Shown piece after piece: positions 20,660 to 30,197 of a stretch of DNA of 64,000 nucleotides. Origin of the DNA: Asparagopsis taxiformis. Its lineage: Eukaryota; Rhodophyta; Florideophyceae; Bonnemaisoniales; Bonnemaisoniaceae. A program made the position numbers and the translations under genes. A model generated the notes under the pieces. It saw nothing but the letters and a program-made list of their open reading frames with translations, searched no databases and was not told the DNA's origin. The stretch is taken from the NCBI GenBank assembly GCA_030407315.1, contig JALQPE010001906.1:54390-118389 (forward strand), given 5' to 3'. Numbering within the stretch: position 1 is the first letter of the stretch; every line of letters starts with the position of its first letter.

Positions 20660-21028
20660 TTTGAAACGAAAGGTAACAGTTCGCTGTATCTCTTAGTTGA
20701 ATCGGTTGCAGAGCCTGATTGTTGGTTTGTCGAGGTAGCTCTTGGGGAGGCTGCTGCAATGAACAGAGCAGAATGATCATGTCTCTGCTTTTACTAATCT
20801 AAGCTGCGTATTTATGTCTAACTTTATGGGTAGCAGAAGTTCTTGGGTAGCAACAGCAACAACGGGTAGATCGCATTACTGCAACTTAAAGTATATTACG
20901 TGTCAGTCTGTTTTTGATGACACGCAATGTGGACAAGCAATTAACAAATGATGAAACTGCGACAAGGAATCATGCCCTGGTCCAATCACAGATAGACATG
21001 AAATGGAGAGCAGTTCATACGTTTCATA
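20660..21028 (-). repeat. 5' LTR of copia element 2
   Basis: 369 bp, identical to the copy at 15,826-16,194. The AACGC target copy follows at 21,029-21,033. Confidence 0.93.
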
Positions 21029-21153
21029 AACGCACCGCAGGATGATGATAAAGGGTCGTCAGAAATGAACTTTGTGATTGAGGATATAGGTCCGAGTAGT
21101 AGTAATAGTAGTGCTGGGGTTTATTTGGCTACGGTTGAAATGGACGAGCTGTA
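21029..21153 (+). pseudogene. 3' end of the interrupted WD40-like remnant
   Basis: Joining across element 2 (removing one AACGC) gives a frame reading DAANAPQDDDKGSSEM...YLATVEMDEL and a TAA at about 21,151-21,153. An in-frame TGA lies shortly before the insertion point. The acidic, Ser-rich tail looks like a protein C-terminus. Confidence 0.35.
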
Positions 21154-21225
21154 ATAATGGTATTGCGTGATACAGACACTACGCTTTGAAATGCAGTGAG
21201 ATCGGGATAACACTAGATGTAAGTT

Positions 21226-21968
21226 TCAACTTGTGCGAGTGCTGCCAAGGCTGTTGTTGCAGACCGGAGGAAGCAGCTGATCGAGTTGTTCACGAGGGCG
21301 TGCAATGCAGTTCGACATAAAGCCCGAGTAGTTGTGAAAATATGGAATATAAGTGTGCGCGAGTCTTGCAGCGATGGAGGATTCTGCGGGTGGACTCAGT
21401 CGACTCGAGTACAATGTCGATAGTCTATATTGATATTTGGATGCGAATTTGAAATCTTTACAGTTTCTGCCAGAATCGTTTGGCATCGATGGCAGAACGC
21501 TCAAAAGTATACCGCCAGTCACCTCAGATGTCGCGCTGCTCCGTCTTTTGCTGTAGTAGTATTGACACATGTACGCGGGAATAATCGACTAAATCATTCC
21601 GAGTGCAATGCGATGTGATATGTACACACTCCCATCCTCGTTCTGAACAAGGTAGTACCCTTCTTTTCTATGGTGACTTCTCAATACGTTGCCGTCAATG
21701 TAGAAGCGCGCAGAATATACACCAGATACAATAATGGACTGAAATAGTTTTATCCAACCTCGAACTCCCCATATTGTAAAGGATGCCCCTTCGGGGTCGA
21801 GCCACGGTTACGCTTCGTCCGAAGTCATGATTATAAACTGGAGAACATCTTCGTCTTTACATTTCGTGTAATCTACAATGTCCTTCACATTCTTCAGTAC
21901 TCTGGTTCCCGTGGTGGTATCTAGAACAATAAAGCTATCTGTGCATCGTAGAATATGAAGAAGGTGGA
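21226..21968 (-). pseudogene. Decayed gene with one long frame and two in-frame stops
   Basis: One minus-strand frame reads for about 247 codons with only two nonsense codons: a TAA before PWLDPEGASFTIWG and a TAG before SIIPAYMCQYYYS. The first third (DSFIVLDTTTGTRVLKNV...) looks like a beta-propeller blade; the C-terminal third is Ser-rich. No frameshift is needed. It is tail-to-tail with the WD40-like remnant. The function is unknown. Confidence 0.45.
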
Positions 21969-22099
21969 TAAAAACTAACTAGGAGAATACCACAGTCAAT
22001 ATCCAAAAAGACAGACTCCGAGGTAAACCTCCGTGTGGCATTAGTAAGTTGCCATAGCCAGAAGAAAAACTACTATCAAGGCCGTCCTTACGAACCGCA

Positions 22100-22579
22100 T
22101 TGTCACTTGCATGTGCTGGAACTTGCACGAGCAACACTCTCGTAAAATTTTCTCGAATGGGTGTCAATCTATGCTTCCCTTGTGCAACTTGCACATATGC
22201 TTTGCTTGGTGCTCCTGAGTGCACTGATTGCCTTGCTGGATTTACCTTTAGCTCTATTGGAGCAGTTTGTTCCTTGTACCCGCCAGAAAGTTTCATGGAG
22301 AGACCTGTCTCATCAGGCTGCGCTATTCTCCCTTTGGGTACAGAGCCGACCACTGGAAAGTCAGATTCCACGAGAACCTCTGAGCCAGTACCTGTTTCTG
22401 CTCCCGCATCAGCACGAGCTCCAGCTCTCGTGCTTGTGGCGATCCCTGTATCCAGTTCTGGTGGTACTAGACGATGCACTAGGACTGTGGGGAGATGTAC
22501 AGTGATTGTTCGAAGCAATCGTTGTATGACGAGCACCGCTGTGAATATGAAGAATGTTTGTCAGGATCTGATAAAGTAG
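22100..22579 (+). CDS. Small Cys-rich hypothetical protein or remnant
   Basis: A 159-codon frame. Residues about 24-57 have a cysteine pattern (NLCFPCATCTY...CTDCLAGFTF...VC) like one furin/TNFR-type extracellular repeat. It is followed by a Ser/Pro/Ala/Val-rich spacer and a second Cys- and Arg-containing stretch. No signal peptide is seen at this ATG, so the frame may be a fragment of a larger secreted protein. No domain can be named with certainty. Confidence 0.3.
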   Translation: MSLACAGTCTSNTLVKFSRMGVNLCFPCATCTYALLGAPECTDCLAGFTFSSIGAVCSLYPPESFMERPVSSGCAILPLGTEPTTGKSDSTRTSEPVPVSAPASARAPALVLVAIPVSSSGGTRRCTRTVGRCTVIVRSNRCMTSTAVNMKNVCQDLIK

Positions 22580-22750
22580 CGTCGTCCAACAGTGCCATCA
22601 CGACTTTGATGGTTCAGATGGGATTTCAAATCAGCATCAGCAATCACCAGCCGCAGTATTCATTTTATCCGTACACACATGTCTGGAAGAAGCCAAGGTG
22701 AAGAAAATATTTTGTGACCGTCTATCGCAACCGACTTATCGCTCAATCTG

Positions 22751-22757
22751 TATAAAT
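22751..22757 (+). promoter_or_regulatory. TATA-like box of the VWA gene
   Basis: TATAAAT 111 nt before the ATG at 22,862, in an otherwise gene-free stretch. Confidence 0.45.
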
Positions 22758-22861
22758 CATCAACTCAACTCGGGAGTCACTACTTCTTTCTCCTCACCAT
22801 TCACAAGATTCTTCGGAGACGCCAAACACACTTCTGACCTTTTCTTCTATCTCTCGCACAC

Positions 22862-24061
22862 ATGATGAAGATAAAGTATGTCATCGCACTTCTAGCCACC
22901 CTGCTTGTTCAAATCAGTACAGCACAAGTTGTCAATTTTGTCAGATGCCCCAGGGATATCTGCTACCCTTTATCTGCTCTTCGAGAGGCTTTTTCTGATT
23001 GCGCCCCTTTCGCCACTGTGGGCTGCGAAATCTTAGATTGCGAAGATAGCGAAGGCTTTAGGTGTGATCGACTTCCAGAAAATGAACCTGAACCTCCTAT
23101 GTTGATGCCTGGAGGAGAGATCGTTTTCAACAGTCTCGGAATCTCTGATAACTTCACTTTCATGGTCAACCTTTCAGTTAGTCCGCTGAAGACAGACTTT
23201 TACCTTCTCACTGATGCTACGGGATCCATGCGTGACGAAATTAGAACAGTACAAGCCGGGTTCACTAATATTCTGAGCGTCTTCAGCGAAGATACCAACG
23301 CCGCTTTCGGCATTGGTTATTACCGTGATGAGGTATCAGCAGGTGCAGACAATGGGTTTAGGAATCTTCAATCTATTACCACTTCGATACCACCTGTAGA
23401 GGCAGCTGTGGCTGAACTCGTTGCAAAAAACGGAGGTGATGGTGAAGAAGCAAATTTAGTGGCATTGTATCGCCTTGCAACTGACAGCTCCATCGGATGG
23501 AGAGATGGTTCAAGGAGAATCGTCGCATATTATGGTGACTTCCCTGGTCATGAACCCACCTGTGTTGATGGGAAAGAATTGACGCGAGCTAATGTAATTG
23601 AAGCTCTACAAGCGCAGAATATCACTGTAGTAGCTGTGAGTTTCGAACCTGGGCTTGATCGGGCACCAATGGAATCGTTTGGAACATGTTCATCGGCTCC
23701 GTTAGGTCGTGCAGGACAGGCAACTGCAATTACGTCTAGTACTGGAGGTCGGCTTCTGGATTCATCAATTGAGGGTGTGGTCGAAGCAATTCAGGAAATG
23801 ATCACGGACCTTGACCGCACATTCGATGTTGACCTTAACGATTGTGGCGACAAACTGACTACAACAACAGATCCAACACTTCCTCTGACCCTACGAGCTG
23901 GGAAGGTGGCAACATTAGAGCAAAAGGTGAAACTGAACGAAGGAGTTTGCACCGTTGGCATTTCTTCTTTCGAATGTGAATTGCGATATACTGAAAGTGG
24001 CGCATTCCTTCCATCAACAAAAGTAACAGTGCTGGACATCGTAGGTTGCCCAGTACCATAG
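22862..24061 (+). CDS. Secreted von Willebrand factor A domain protein
   Basis: A 399-residue protein with a clear signal peptide (residues 1-21, cleavage near ISTA-Q). A Cys-rich segment follows at 29-68, then a VWA domain at about 112-320. The MIDAS-type metal motif is D118-A-T-G-S122, a D-x-T-x-S variant of the usual D-x-S-x-S. Downstream GGDGEE (191-196) and YGDFPGHEP (near 226) sit where integrin-beta-like VWA domains bring further metal ligands. The C-terminal about 75 residues have three or four cysteines and may form a small beta domain. No transmembrane helix or GPI-type tail is obvious, so secretion to the wall or medium is inferred. The frame is intact and no intron is needed. Confidence 0.85.
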   Translation: MMKIKYVIALLATLLVQISTAQVVNFVRCPRDICYPLSALREAFSDCAPFATVGCEILDCEDSEGFRCDRLPENEPEPPMLMPGGEIVFNSLGISDNFTFMVNLSVSPLKTDFYLLTDATGSMRDEIRTVQAGFTNILSVFSEDTNAAFGIGYYRDEVSAGADNGFRNLQSITTSIPPVEAAVAELVAKNGGDGEEANLVALYRLATDSSIGWRDGSRRIVAYYGDFPGHEPTCVDGKELTRANVIEALQAQNITVVAVSFEPGLDRAPMESFGTCSSAPLGRAGQATAITSSTGGRLLDSSIEGVVEAIQEMITDLDRTFDVDLNDCGDKLTTTTDPTLPLTLRAGKVATLEQKVKLNEGVCTVGISSFECELRYTESGAFLPSTKVTVLDIVGCPVP

Positions 24062-24184
24062 ATCAAACGTAGTGTATTGTACTCTCGAGAGTAGAATGGA
24101 TCTTGTTTTAGAATCTGATTGCACGTAAAAATATCGCCTGCTGCGATATATGGTAGGTAAAGAAATTTGGCAATAGCCATATGA

Positions 24185-25123
24185 CTACTTTGTGACTAAA
24201 TTTAATTTAGTACTCGACGGAAACTGGAATATTTTTAATTCCACATAAATTCTTGAAACGTTTTGCGTTGAGTGAAGTCTAGCGCCAAGGCAGTGTGTAA
24301 GAGCAGATATTACATCTATTTCCCTATTGACTGTCGGTATACAATTCGTTGGGGCCGAATTGGAAGACCATTCCGATGCATTCACGAGTATGATACTGCA
24401 TGGCGCACTGAACGTCAACGTAATTCATCCAAATAAGTGGGGCGTTTGAAAAGCTTTGAAAATGGGGGGTGTGGATGGCAAAAGAGAGGTTTGATACAGT
24501 TTGTTGTGTGGGTGAATCCCGATGCAACTCGGACGCGTTTTCCTTGGACTAGCGACTGCGTGGGATCAAGGTGCTCCAGTTATGGCCTGCCCCGGTGCTC
24601 CCAGCATTGTGCTGGAGTCGCGGTCCGCTTCCGCGGGCTGCGTCTCAAGCGACAGCGGCTTCCCAAGGGCACGTCTTCAACGTGTACAAGCGGGGGCCTG
24701 CACAACCACTGCCCATTCGCACTCTAGAACACCTCCGCTTGGACTACAGTGGGGCGCGAGTCCCACCGGCGATGAAGGGAGGGCGCCGAGAGGTATAAGT
24801 AGTCTGGAACAGTGATTTGTAAAAGTATTATGGGACCTTTCCTCCATTACAGTGGGCTGCACTCCACAGAAAAGCAATTGTGAGTACAGGAATGGGAGTG
24901 TGAGGGTACAATGATAAAAAGATGAAAATGAAAAGGTGCCCAACGGCGTATCTATCGGCGGCGGAATTCCGCCAATGGAGCCACAGTACGAAGCCAACGG
25001 ATGCATTATGACTTCAGATATTTCAGTCGGTGGCAGCGGTTCGTCGCTGCGCTTTCCATTCCGCCGAAGCGGTTGCGCCGTGCTTTCCTCATGCCCGCTC
25101 GAACTCATTGAGAAGCCGCCCAT
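24185..25123 (-). pseudogene. Possible unknown gene disrupted by the 399-bp repeat
   Basis: A coding-like frame starts at an ATG at 25,123 (MGGFSMSSSGHEE) and runs toward 24,835, where repeat copy B begins. Beyond the repeat, frames at 24,435-24,330 and 24,418-24,185 (ending STKLNLVTK) also look coding. Start to start, this gene would face the zinc-finger gene at 25,247 with about 120 bp between. The product is not recognised. It may be a leader region read by chance. Confidence 0.25.
24436..24834 (+). repeat. 399-bp dispersed repeat, copy B
   Basis: The counterpart of 6808-7206 in opposite orientation, same length. It begins AGTGGGGCGTTTG and ends AGTATTATGGG. Flanks differ from those of copy A, so the shared block defines the unit. 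No target duplication is seen. Confidence 0.85.
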
Positions 25124-25246
25124 AATCCGTTGTTTATCGCCTTCCGCCTCCGCCAAATCTGCGATGACATCCCCGCCAGCCCCACACATCCACGCTCACT
25201 AAACCACCCGCATCCCCGCTCATCCGCACCATATGGAGGCGAAAGA

Positions 25247-26201
25247 ATGCCTCCCAACAACACCCAGAACGTCGCCTCAAACTCGCAGCAAGATGCCGTA
25301 TCTCAAATCGTTCGTTCCCTCATCGCCAACGCCGCCAGCCTCGGATACAGCGTCGATTCCATCACCTTGTCCCCCGTGCTGCCCGACTCCAAGCCCGCAC
25401 CCGCGCCCGCGCCCTGGCCCGCCGTGTTTCTCAACACCCCAGAGCCCTGGATCGCGCCCGTGCAGCCCTATCCCCCGATGCAGCAGTACACGCCCTACTA
25501 TCCGCACGCCACCTACTTTGCCCAACCGCCGCCGAATATGTTCTGGAACACCGTCATGCGTCCGCCCCAACAGCCCACCACCAAAACTCCAGCGCAGCAA
25601 CCCGCCCCCGATGCCGTGCTCCCCGCCAAGGAATTTGTCTGTCCGAGATGCTCCGCGACGTTCAAGACCAATTCCAATATGCAGAAACATGTCCGAACCG
25701 TGCACGACAATTGTAGACCCTTCAAATGCGACAAGTGTGACGTTAGCTACGGTCATAAGAATCTGCTCGTGGAACACATTCGCACCGCGCATGATGGTGA
25801 GAGACCGTTTGTGTGCGACATTTGTGGCGCAAAATTCGGTAGAAGCAGTAATCTGTACAGTCATATGAAGAGTCACGAAGGCAAGCGCGAACATAAGTGC
25901 AAGACGTGCAATGTTTCATTTTCTCTCCATGGCAACATGGTAAAGCATATCAAAACTGTCCATTTGAAACAACGCCCATTCGTTTGCACATTGTGCCCGT
26001 CTCGCTTCGGCTTGCGAAGTGATCTAATGCGACATGTAAGTTTTCTTCAACTTTTCGTAATCTAGCGCCCCAGCGTTTCTAGTACTGACACGCCCGTAGA
26101 GGAGAAATGTGCACGGAGTTGACAAGGAGAAGAAGAAGGACCCACCACAAGAGCAACTACAAGATCACGCACAATCACCACCCGCGGAACAACAACAATG
26201 A
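25247..26201 (+). CDS. C2H2 zinc-finger protein, two exons
   Basis: The first exon is 25,247-26,035 and the second 26,100-26,201, giving 296 residues. The N-terminus is Pro/Ala/Tyr-rich. Four tandem C2H2 fingers follow: FVCPRC...H..H, FKCDKC...H..H, FVCDIC...H..H and HKCKTC...H..H. A fifth begins FVCTLC and has its first His at the end of exon 1. Splicing supplies RRNVH, so the second His ligand is encoded in exon 2. Without the intron the last finger would be broken. Tandem fingers of this type usually bind DNA, so a nuclear regulator is inferred. The tail is Lys- and Gln-rich. An in-frame upstream extension has no ATG, so I start at MPPNNTQ. Confidence 0.85.
26036..26099 (+). other. Spliceosomal intron in the zinc-finger gene
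   Basis: 64 bp, phase 0, GTAAGT donor, CCCGTAG acceptor, with CTGAC about 12 nt before the end as a candidate branch site. Its removal restores the last C2H2 finger. Confidence 0.8.
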
Positions 26202-26576
26202 CACACATACATCGTTTTTGGAGATCACAACATTGTGATCGCAAGTATTTATTGCCACCCTCACACCATTAACCTGTGAATAATACACAAACCGCTGTAC
26301 GTTCTCACTCGTCTGGAATCCATTGCACATTTGCTGCAACACCACCACCCGGCCTGGCCGTTGTATAATTCAACTACCAAATGCTCTTTTTTCTGTGTTA
26401 TGAGCTAACAACAGCTGTTATCTCTATTGGAAGATAGCTGTTACTAAACATCGACTGCTCTGGATCGCGCACGCTTCCGTTAGATTTTCACCATTGCATT
26501 GCCGTTTTACCAGTTTGTATTGTTTGCAATTCAAATTAATACCACGCTTCTATCCTATCTACATCGTATCTGGCGC
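26202..26576. other. Convergent 3' spacer
   Basis: Lies between the 3' ends of the zinc-finger (+) and Hint (-) genes. I see no gene or RNA here. Confidence 0.5.
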
Positions 26577-29091
26577 CTACACCAATCCCTTGACCGAATC
26601 TGCAAACAACTCTATTTGCTCGCCGATCAGCCGCGAAATTCGCCATGACAAAGGCAATGGAACAAGTGCGCGTAGTGGGCTCAGTAATGCGTGCGCAACA
26701 GCAGGCTCTATGGTTTCTGTATAGCAGCTTGCTCGGAATCCATCGACGACAATGCTGCCACTGACTGTCTGTGGATTGAAAAGACCGCGATCGTAGACAA
26801 TTGATTTGGTAACAATAGAACCTAGCATCTCGCCACAGCCTTTGCAATCGTCCGGTCGCTGTAGAACGTCACCAATGCGTACATCACCGGCTCTTTTCAG
26901 CTCTCCGTTTGCGTAGATGTAATGCCCTTCACTCAACGAAATGGAGCGGTTGTTCGCGGTGCTCAACTTGACAAACTTGGCGAGCGTCCATTTGTTCGCA
27001 TGCGTGAACATGATTACTTGGGAAAATTGTTTTGTATCTGTCATTACAAAATCACCAATTTCGACCTGCGAAATTGGCACAACAACTCCGCTTTGTAATT
27101 GCACGGTTGCGTGTCCAGGGAAGCACGTGCTCGTACCATCAAGCTCTGAATCGTCCATGTTACCGATTTGATTTGCTGGGTCGTTCGGGTCCAGACTGTT
27201 GTCCCCATCTTCAGTGGGTGATGGAGAAACGTCTGCTTCAGTTTCCTCATCCGAAACAGAGGGCAACAGTAGTGGAGATGGCGAAGCAGAGGCAATTCCG
27301 GTCGGGCCCAAAATTGGAGTGGGCGACACTGACGCCGAAACATTGTCAGTGGGTGCTGGTGAAATTATAGAGGCAGAAGGCGTCGCCGATGCCAGTGCCA
27401 CTGTTATGCCTGCAGATACTGACGGTTGCTGCACGATTGGAGACAAAGTCGGAGACGCGGATACTGTTGGGAATTGACTTGCCACGAGAATCGCGCTTTG
27501 AGAAGGCTGTGGTGATGGTGTTTCGCCAGGTATAGAACTTGATGGTGTAGCACTCTGCAACGTAATGGTTATACCAGCTGACGGTGACGGTGGCGGGGTG
27601 TTCGACGCTGTTGGTGACGATGATGTACTCGGAAGCGGAGAACTGGTTGGTGCCGCAGAATTTGAAGAACTAGCAGACGGCGTTGGCGTCGATGATGTAC
27701 TCGCCTGTGGAGAACTAGTAAGTGTCGCAGAAGAAGAAGAGCTTGCAGATGGCATCGGCGTAGATGATGTACTTGCTCGTGGAGAGCTAGTGGGCGCCGC
27801 AGAAGACGAAGAACTGGCAGATGGCGTCGGCGTTGATGACGTACTCGCTCTTGGAGAACTAGTCGGTGCCGTAGAAGACGAAGAACTGGCAGACATAGAC
27901 GCAGATGGTGTTGTGCTCACAACTGGAGATGGTGTCTCACTCGGTGTGATTTGGCCTGATGACGAGGATGATGGCGTGACAGAAGTCGAGACGCTCGGTT
28001 GAGGAGTGGGCGAAACGGGTCGAAGGGGCGTTGGTGTCACAGTCGGTTCAATCGACGCTGCTGGCGAGCTCGGAGTCGGTGTCGATGTTGGCGTCGGTGC
28101 AGTAATTGACTTTGTCGGTGATGCAGATGCTTGCACGGGCACTGGTGTCGGCGTCTTTGTGGGCCCTCGGGGCGATTCGCTTGGCGATAGCGTCGGCATT
28201 GCTGAGGCGCTAGGTGATGCGAGCTCGCTGGCCAAGCTACTTGGACTACCTGTCAATGATGGCGACGGAGAGATACTCGGCTGGAGAAATGAAATGGTAC
28301 TAATATGGTCAGTTTGGTGTCTTGCAGGCCGATTGATGTTGGAAAGTTGAACGCGGTGCGGGAATCGAACGTACTGTTACTGACGCCGAGTCAGAAGGCC
28401 TCGGGATATCGTTGAAAAAGTTTTGCACATCCACATCGACTCTGTAAATGCATGTGGATTCGGCTCTGACGGCAATCATATAGCGAATGTTACCGTCCAA
28501 ATTGAGGTTGAGAATGACAGGCCTGGTTCCGATAAAGGTGCGAACTACTTGGAGAGATGTACTTTGGGATTCATCAAAGAAGATAAATGTTTCATCTCTA
28601 CCGAACCACGTTTGTCCGCAGGAACGAGCAGAATCTGCCACAGAAACCCAGTATTTCTTGCCAGAAAGTTGGGACGACAGTGATTGAAAGACTGTCATCT
28701 TATCAAAGTCATCGCGAATGGAGCTCTGAAACTGGGCGAGACGAATACCTATGAGATTGGAAGATTCTATAAGCCTCATTTGGCCGCTGTCGGTGCATGG
28801 GGTTGGAGTTTCTTGAACGGTAGCAGCAATGCGCATATCTGTGTGAGAAATGAGCAGATCTTGTCCGAAATTAGTCGGAACCTCTGAATGTTCAATAACC
28901 TGCGGACAATCATTGTCGACAGACCCATGCTTATACTGGACCATGAGGCTGTAACTTGCGAGGAATTCATTCCTTGAAAAAGCTCTGGACGCGCTGTTTC
29001 TGCGGAATCGGGAGGCGGATGCGGCACGGAACAATGTGAGAAGCGTTAGTGCGAGAATACACGATCGCAGTTTGGACATTTGTGCGGCCAT
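26577..29091 (-). CDS. Secreted mucin-like protein with C-terminal Hedgehog-type Hint domain
   Basis: Exon 1 is 29,091-28,375 and exon 2 is 28,280-26,577, giving about 806 residues. A signal peptide (LRSCILALTLLTLFRAASA) opens the protein. A globular region of about 200 residues with several cysteines follows. A Ser/Thr/Pro-rich mucin-like stretch (about 240-575) contains four 24-residue repeats, then an acidic linker. The Hint domain starts at Cys625 (CFPGHATV) and includes VEIGDFVMT, LSEGHYIYA, VRIGDVL, and YDRGLFNPQTVSGSIVVDG ending in SCYT (Cys about 755). In Hedgehog proteins this fold cleaves the chain before its first Cys. Here the TxxH motif reads SEGH, and no sterol-binding region is evident. 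Hint domains on secreted proteins are known in red algae. Confidence 0.85.
27617..27890 (-). repeat. 72-bp in-frame tandem repeats in the mucin region
   Basis: Nearly four copies of a 72-bp unit encode 24-residue repeats with an SSPRASTSSTPTPSASSSSS-like pattern. Copy number is likely to vary between strains. Confidence 0.75.
28281..28374 (-). other. Spliceosomal intron in the Hint gene
   Basis: 94 bp, phase 0. On the minus strand the donor is GTACGT and the acceptor TTTCTCCAG, with CTGAC upstream as a branch candidate. Removal joins ...DSASVT to PSISPSPS in one frame, linking the secreted N-terminal part to the mucin-Hint part. Confidence 0.75.
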
Positions 29092-30197
29092 TGCAGGACA
29101 GCAAAGTGGCCGTTGTTGGATAATGAAGACGCGGACGAGGCGGACGCGGCGGGACGCGGTGAAATGTATGCGCAAAGTTGTTGAAGAAATGAACGGATGT
29201 GTTGCATTGTGACATGAAAGGTTGATGGTTTATAGAAACGAAGAATGTGTGGATGGTTGGAATTGAAGCTGACATGAAGAGCTTGCATGAATGAAAGCGA
29301 GATGAAGTGTGATTAACGATGGTGAATGATGAGTAAATGCAATCTGAAAGGACGTCAATTTCGCAACGTGTAACAAGCGAGACAATTTTCAGTGCCCATC
29401 AATTCAAAAACGAAGCTTAACGGTTGCGATGCATCGGTCTGCATCCAAGTCAATCCCACTGTTGCATGTCGCAACCGCAACGCGTTGTTGTCGATGGCAT
29501 CAGTACCTTACAACTTAACTGCACCAAATTCAAACTGAGTGTCGTGGAGGTGACAGGCTGCACGCTTTTCTTTCCAAGTTACAATTATAATGCTGCGAAT
29601 CATCGCTATTGTGGGGCTCAAATTTCGCATCCACGTTGCAGGAAACTTGATGTAAAGACGCTCGTCTGTGACGGACACAAATAGCGCGCAGAGGTGAGCG
29701 AGGCGATGGAAGGGAGGGAGTGGAGCAGCTGTATTGCACTTTGGCTAACAGTTGCAAAGTGTTTACGAGACCTCACTTGAAATACCCTCGGGTACCTCGG
29801 GTACCTCGGGTATACGCTCCTTTCAAAAAAATCCGAGACCGTTCCAGATGCATGAAAATTTGTGATGAATTCACTCATTTTTCGTCGCAAACAGGCCATC
29901 TCAGAATCTTATTTCTTCGATCATACCAATCCATATGAGCAGTGTAGCGGATGATTTGCGCTGCCGTCCTTCTCAGTGGATACGCTGCAGCAGCAATGTT
30001 AGACATGCTGCGAAGAGGAAACGTGACGAGTCAGGATGTCCATGTAACGAGACCACATCCCAACTCTAGTGCCCGTGCAGCAACCGTAATGTCGCTGATC
30101 TCCGCCCAGTATATATTTCGCAACCATGCCGTCGATGGAAAATTCAACCGACCGCCATTGCATAAATGTTGATTGTCATCCACCCAACCGCGCTACT
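29092..30197. other. Intergenic region with a short tandem repeat
   Basis: Upstream region of the Hint gene and 3' side of the Sel1 gene. It holds three copies of a 9-bp unit (CTCGGGTAC) at about 29,785-29,813. No convincing gene is present. Confidence 0.5.

Larger units (their letters stand above)
15826..21028 (-). mobile_element. Ty1/copia LTR retrotransposon, element 2 (uninterrupted ORF)
   Basis: A 5,203-bp element on the minus strand. LTRs of 369 bp (15,826-16,194 and 20,660-21,028) are identical, and the target duplication is AACGC at 15,821-15,825 and 21,029-21,033. The LTR ends carry TGAAACG...CGTTTCA inverted repeats a few bases inside the termini. A purine-rich tract (minus strand GAAAAAGGGTGAA) abuts the 3' LTR. 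A single 1,477-codon ORF covers gag and pol without a break, so it may still be active. The pol sequence is far from element 1, so this is a different copia lineage. Confidence 0.95.

Noticed and set aside
7644..21968. In-frame stops as evidence of a variant genetic code
   Set aside because: All three stop codons occur, while intact genes and the 1,477- and 1,739-codon retroelement and Helitron frames have none and end normally; decay is simpler.
27565..28002. Long Asp/Glu/Gly/Val-rich frame opposite the Hint gene
   Set aside because: It is the antisense of the Ser/Thr/Pro tandem repeats; the minus strand carries signal peptide, intron and Hint domain in one gene.
28340..28375. tRNA T-arm-like GTTCGATTCCCGC on the minus strand
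   Set aside because: It spans an exon-intron junction of the Hint gene, and no D-arm or acceptor pairing is present.
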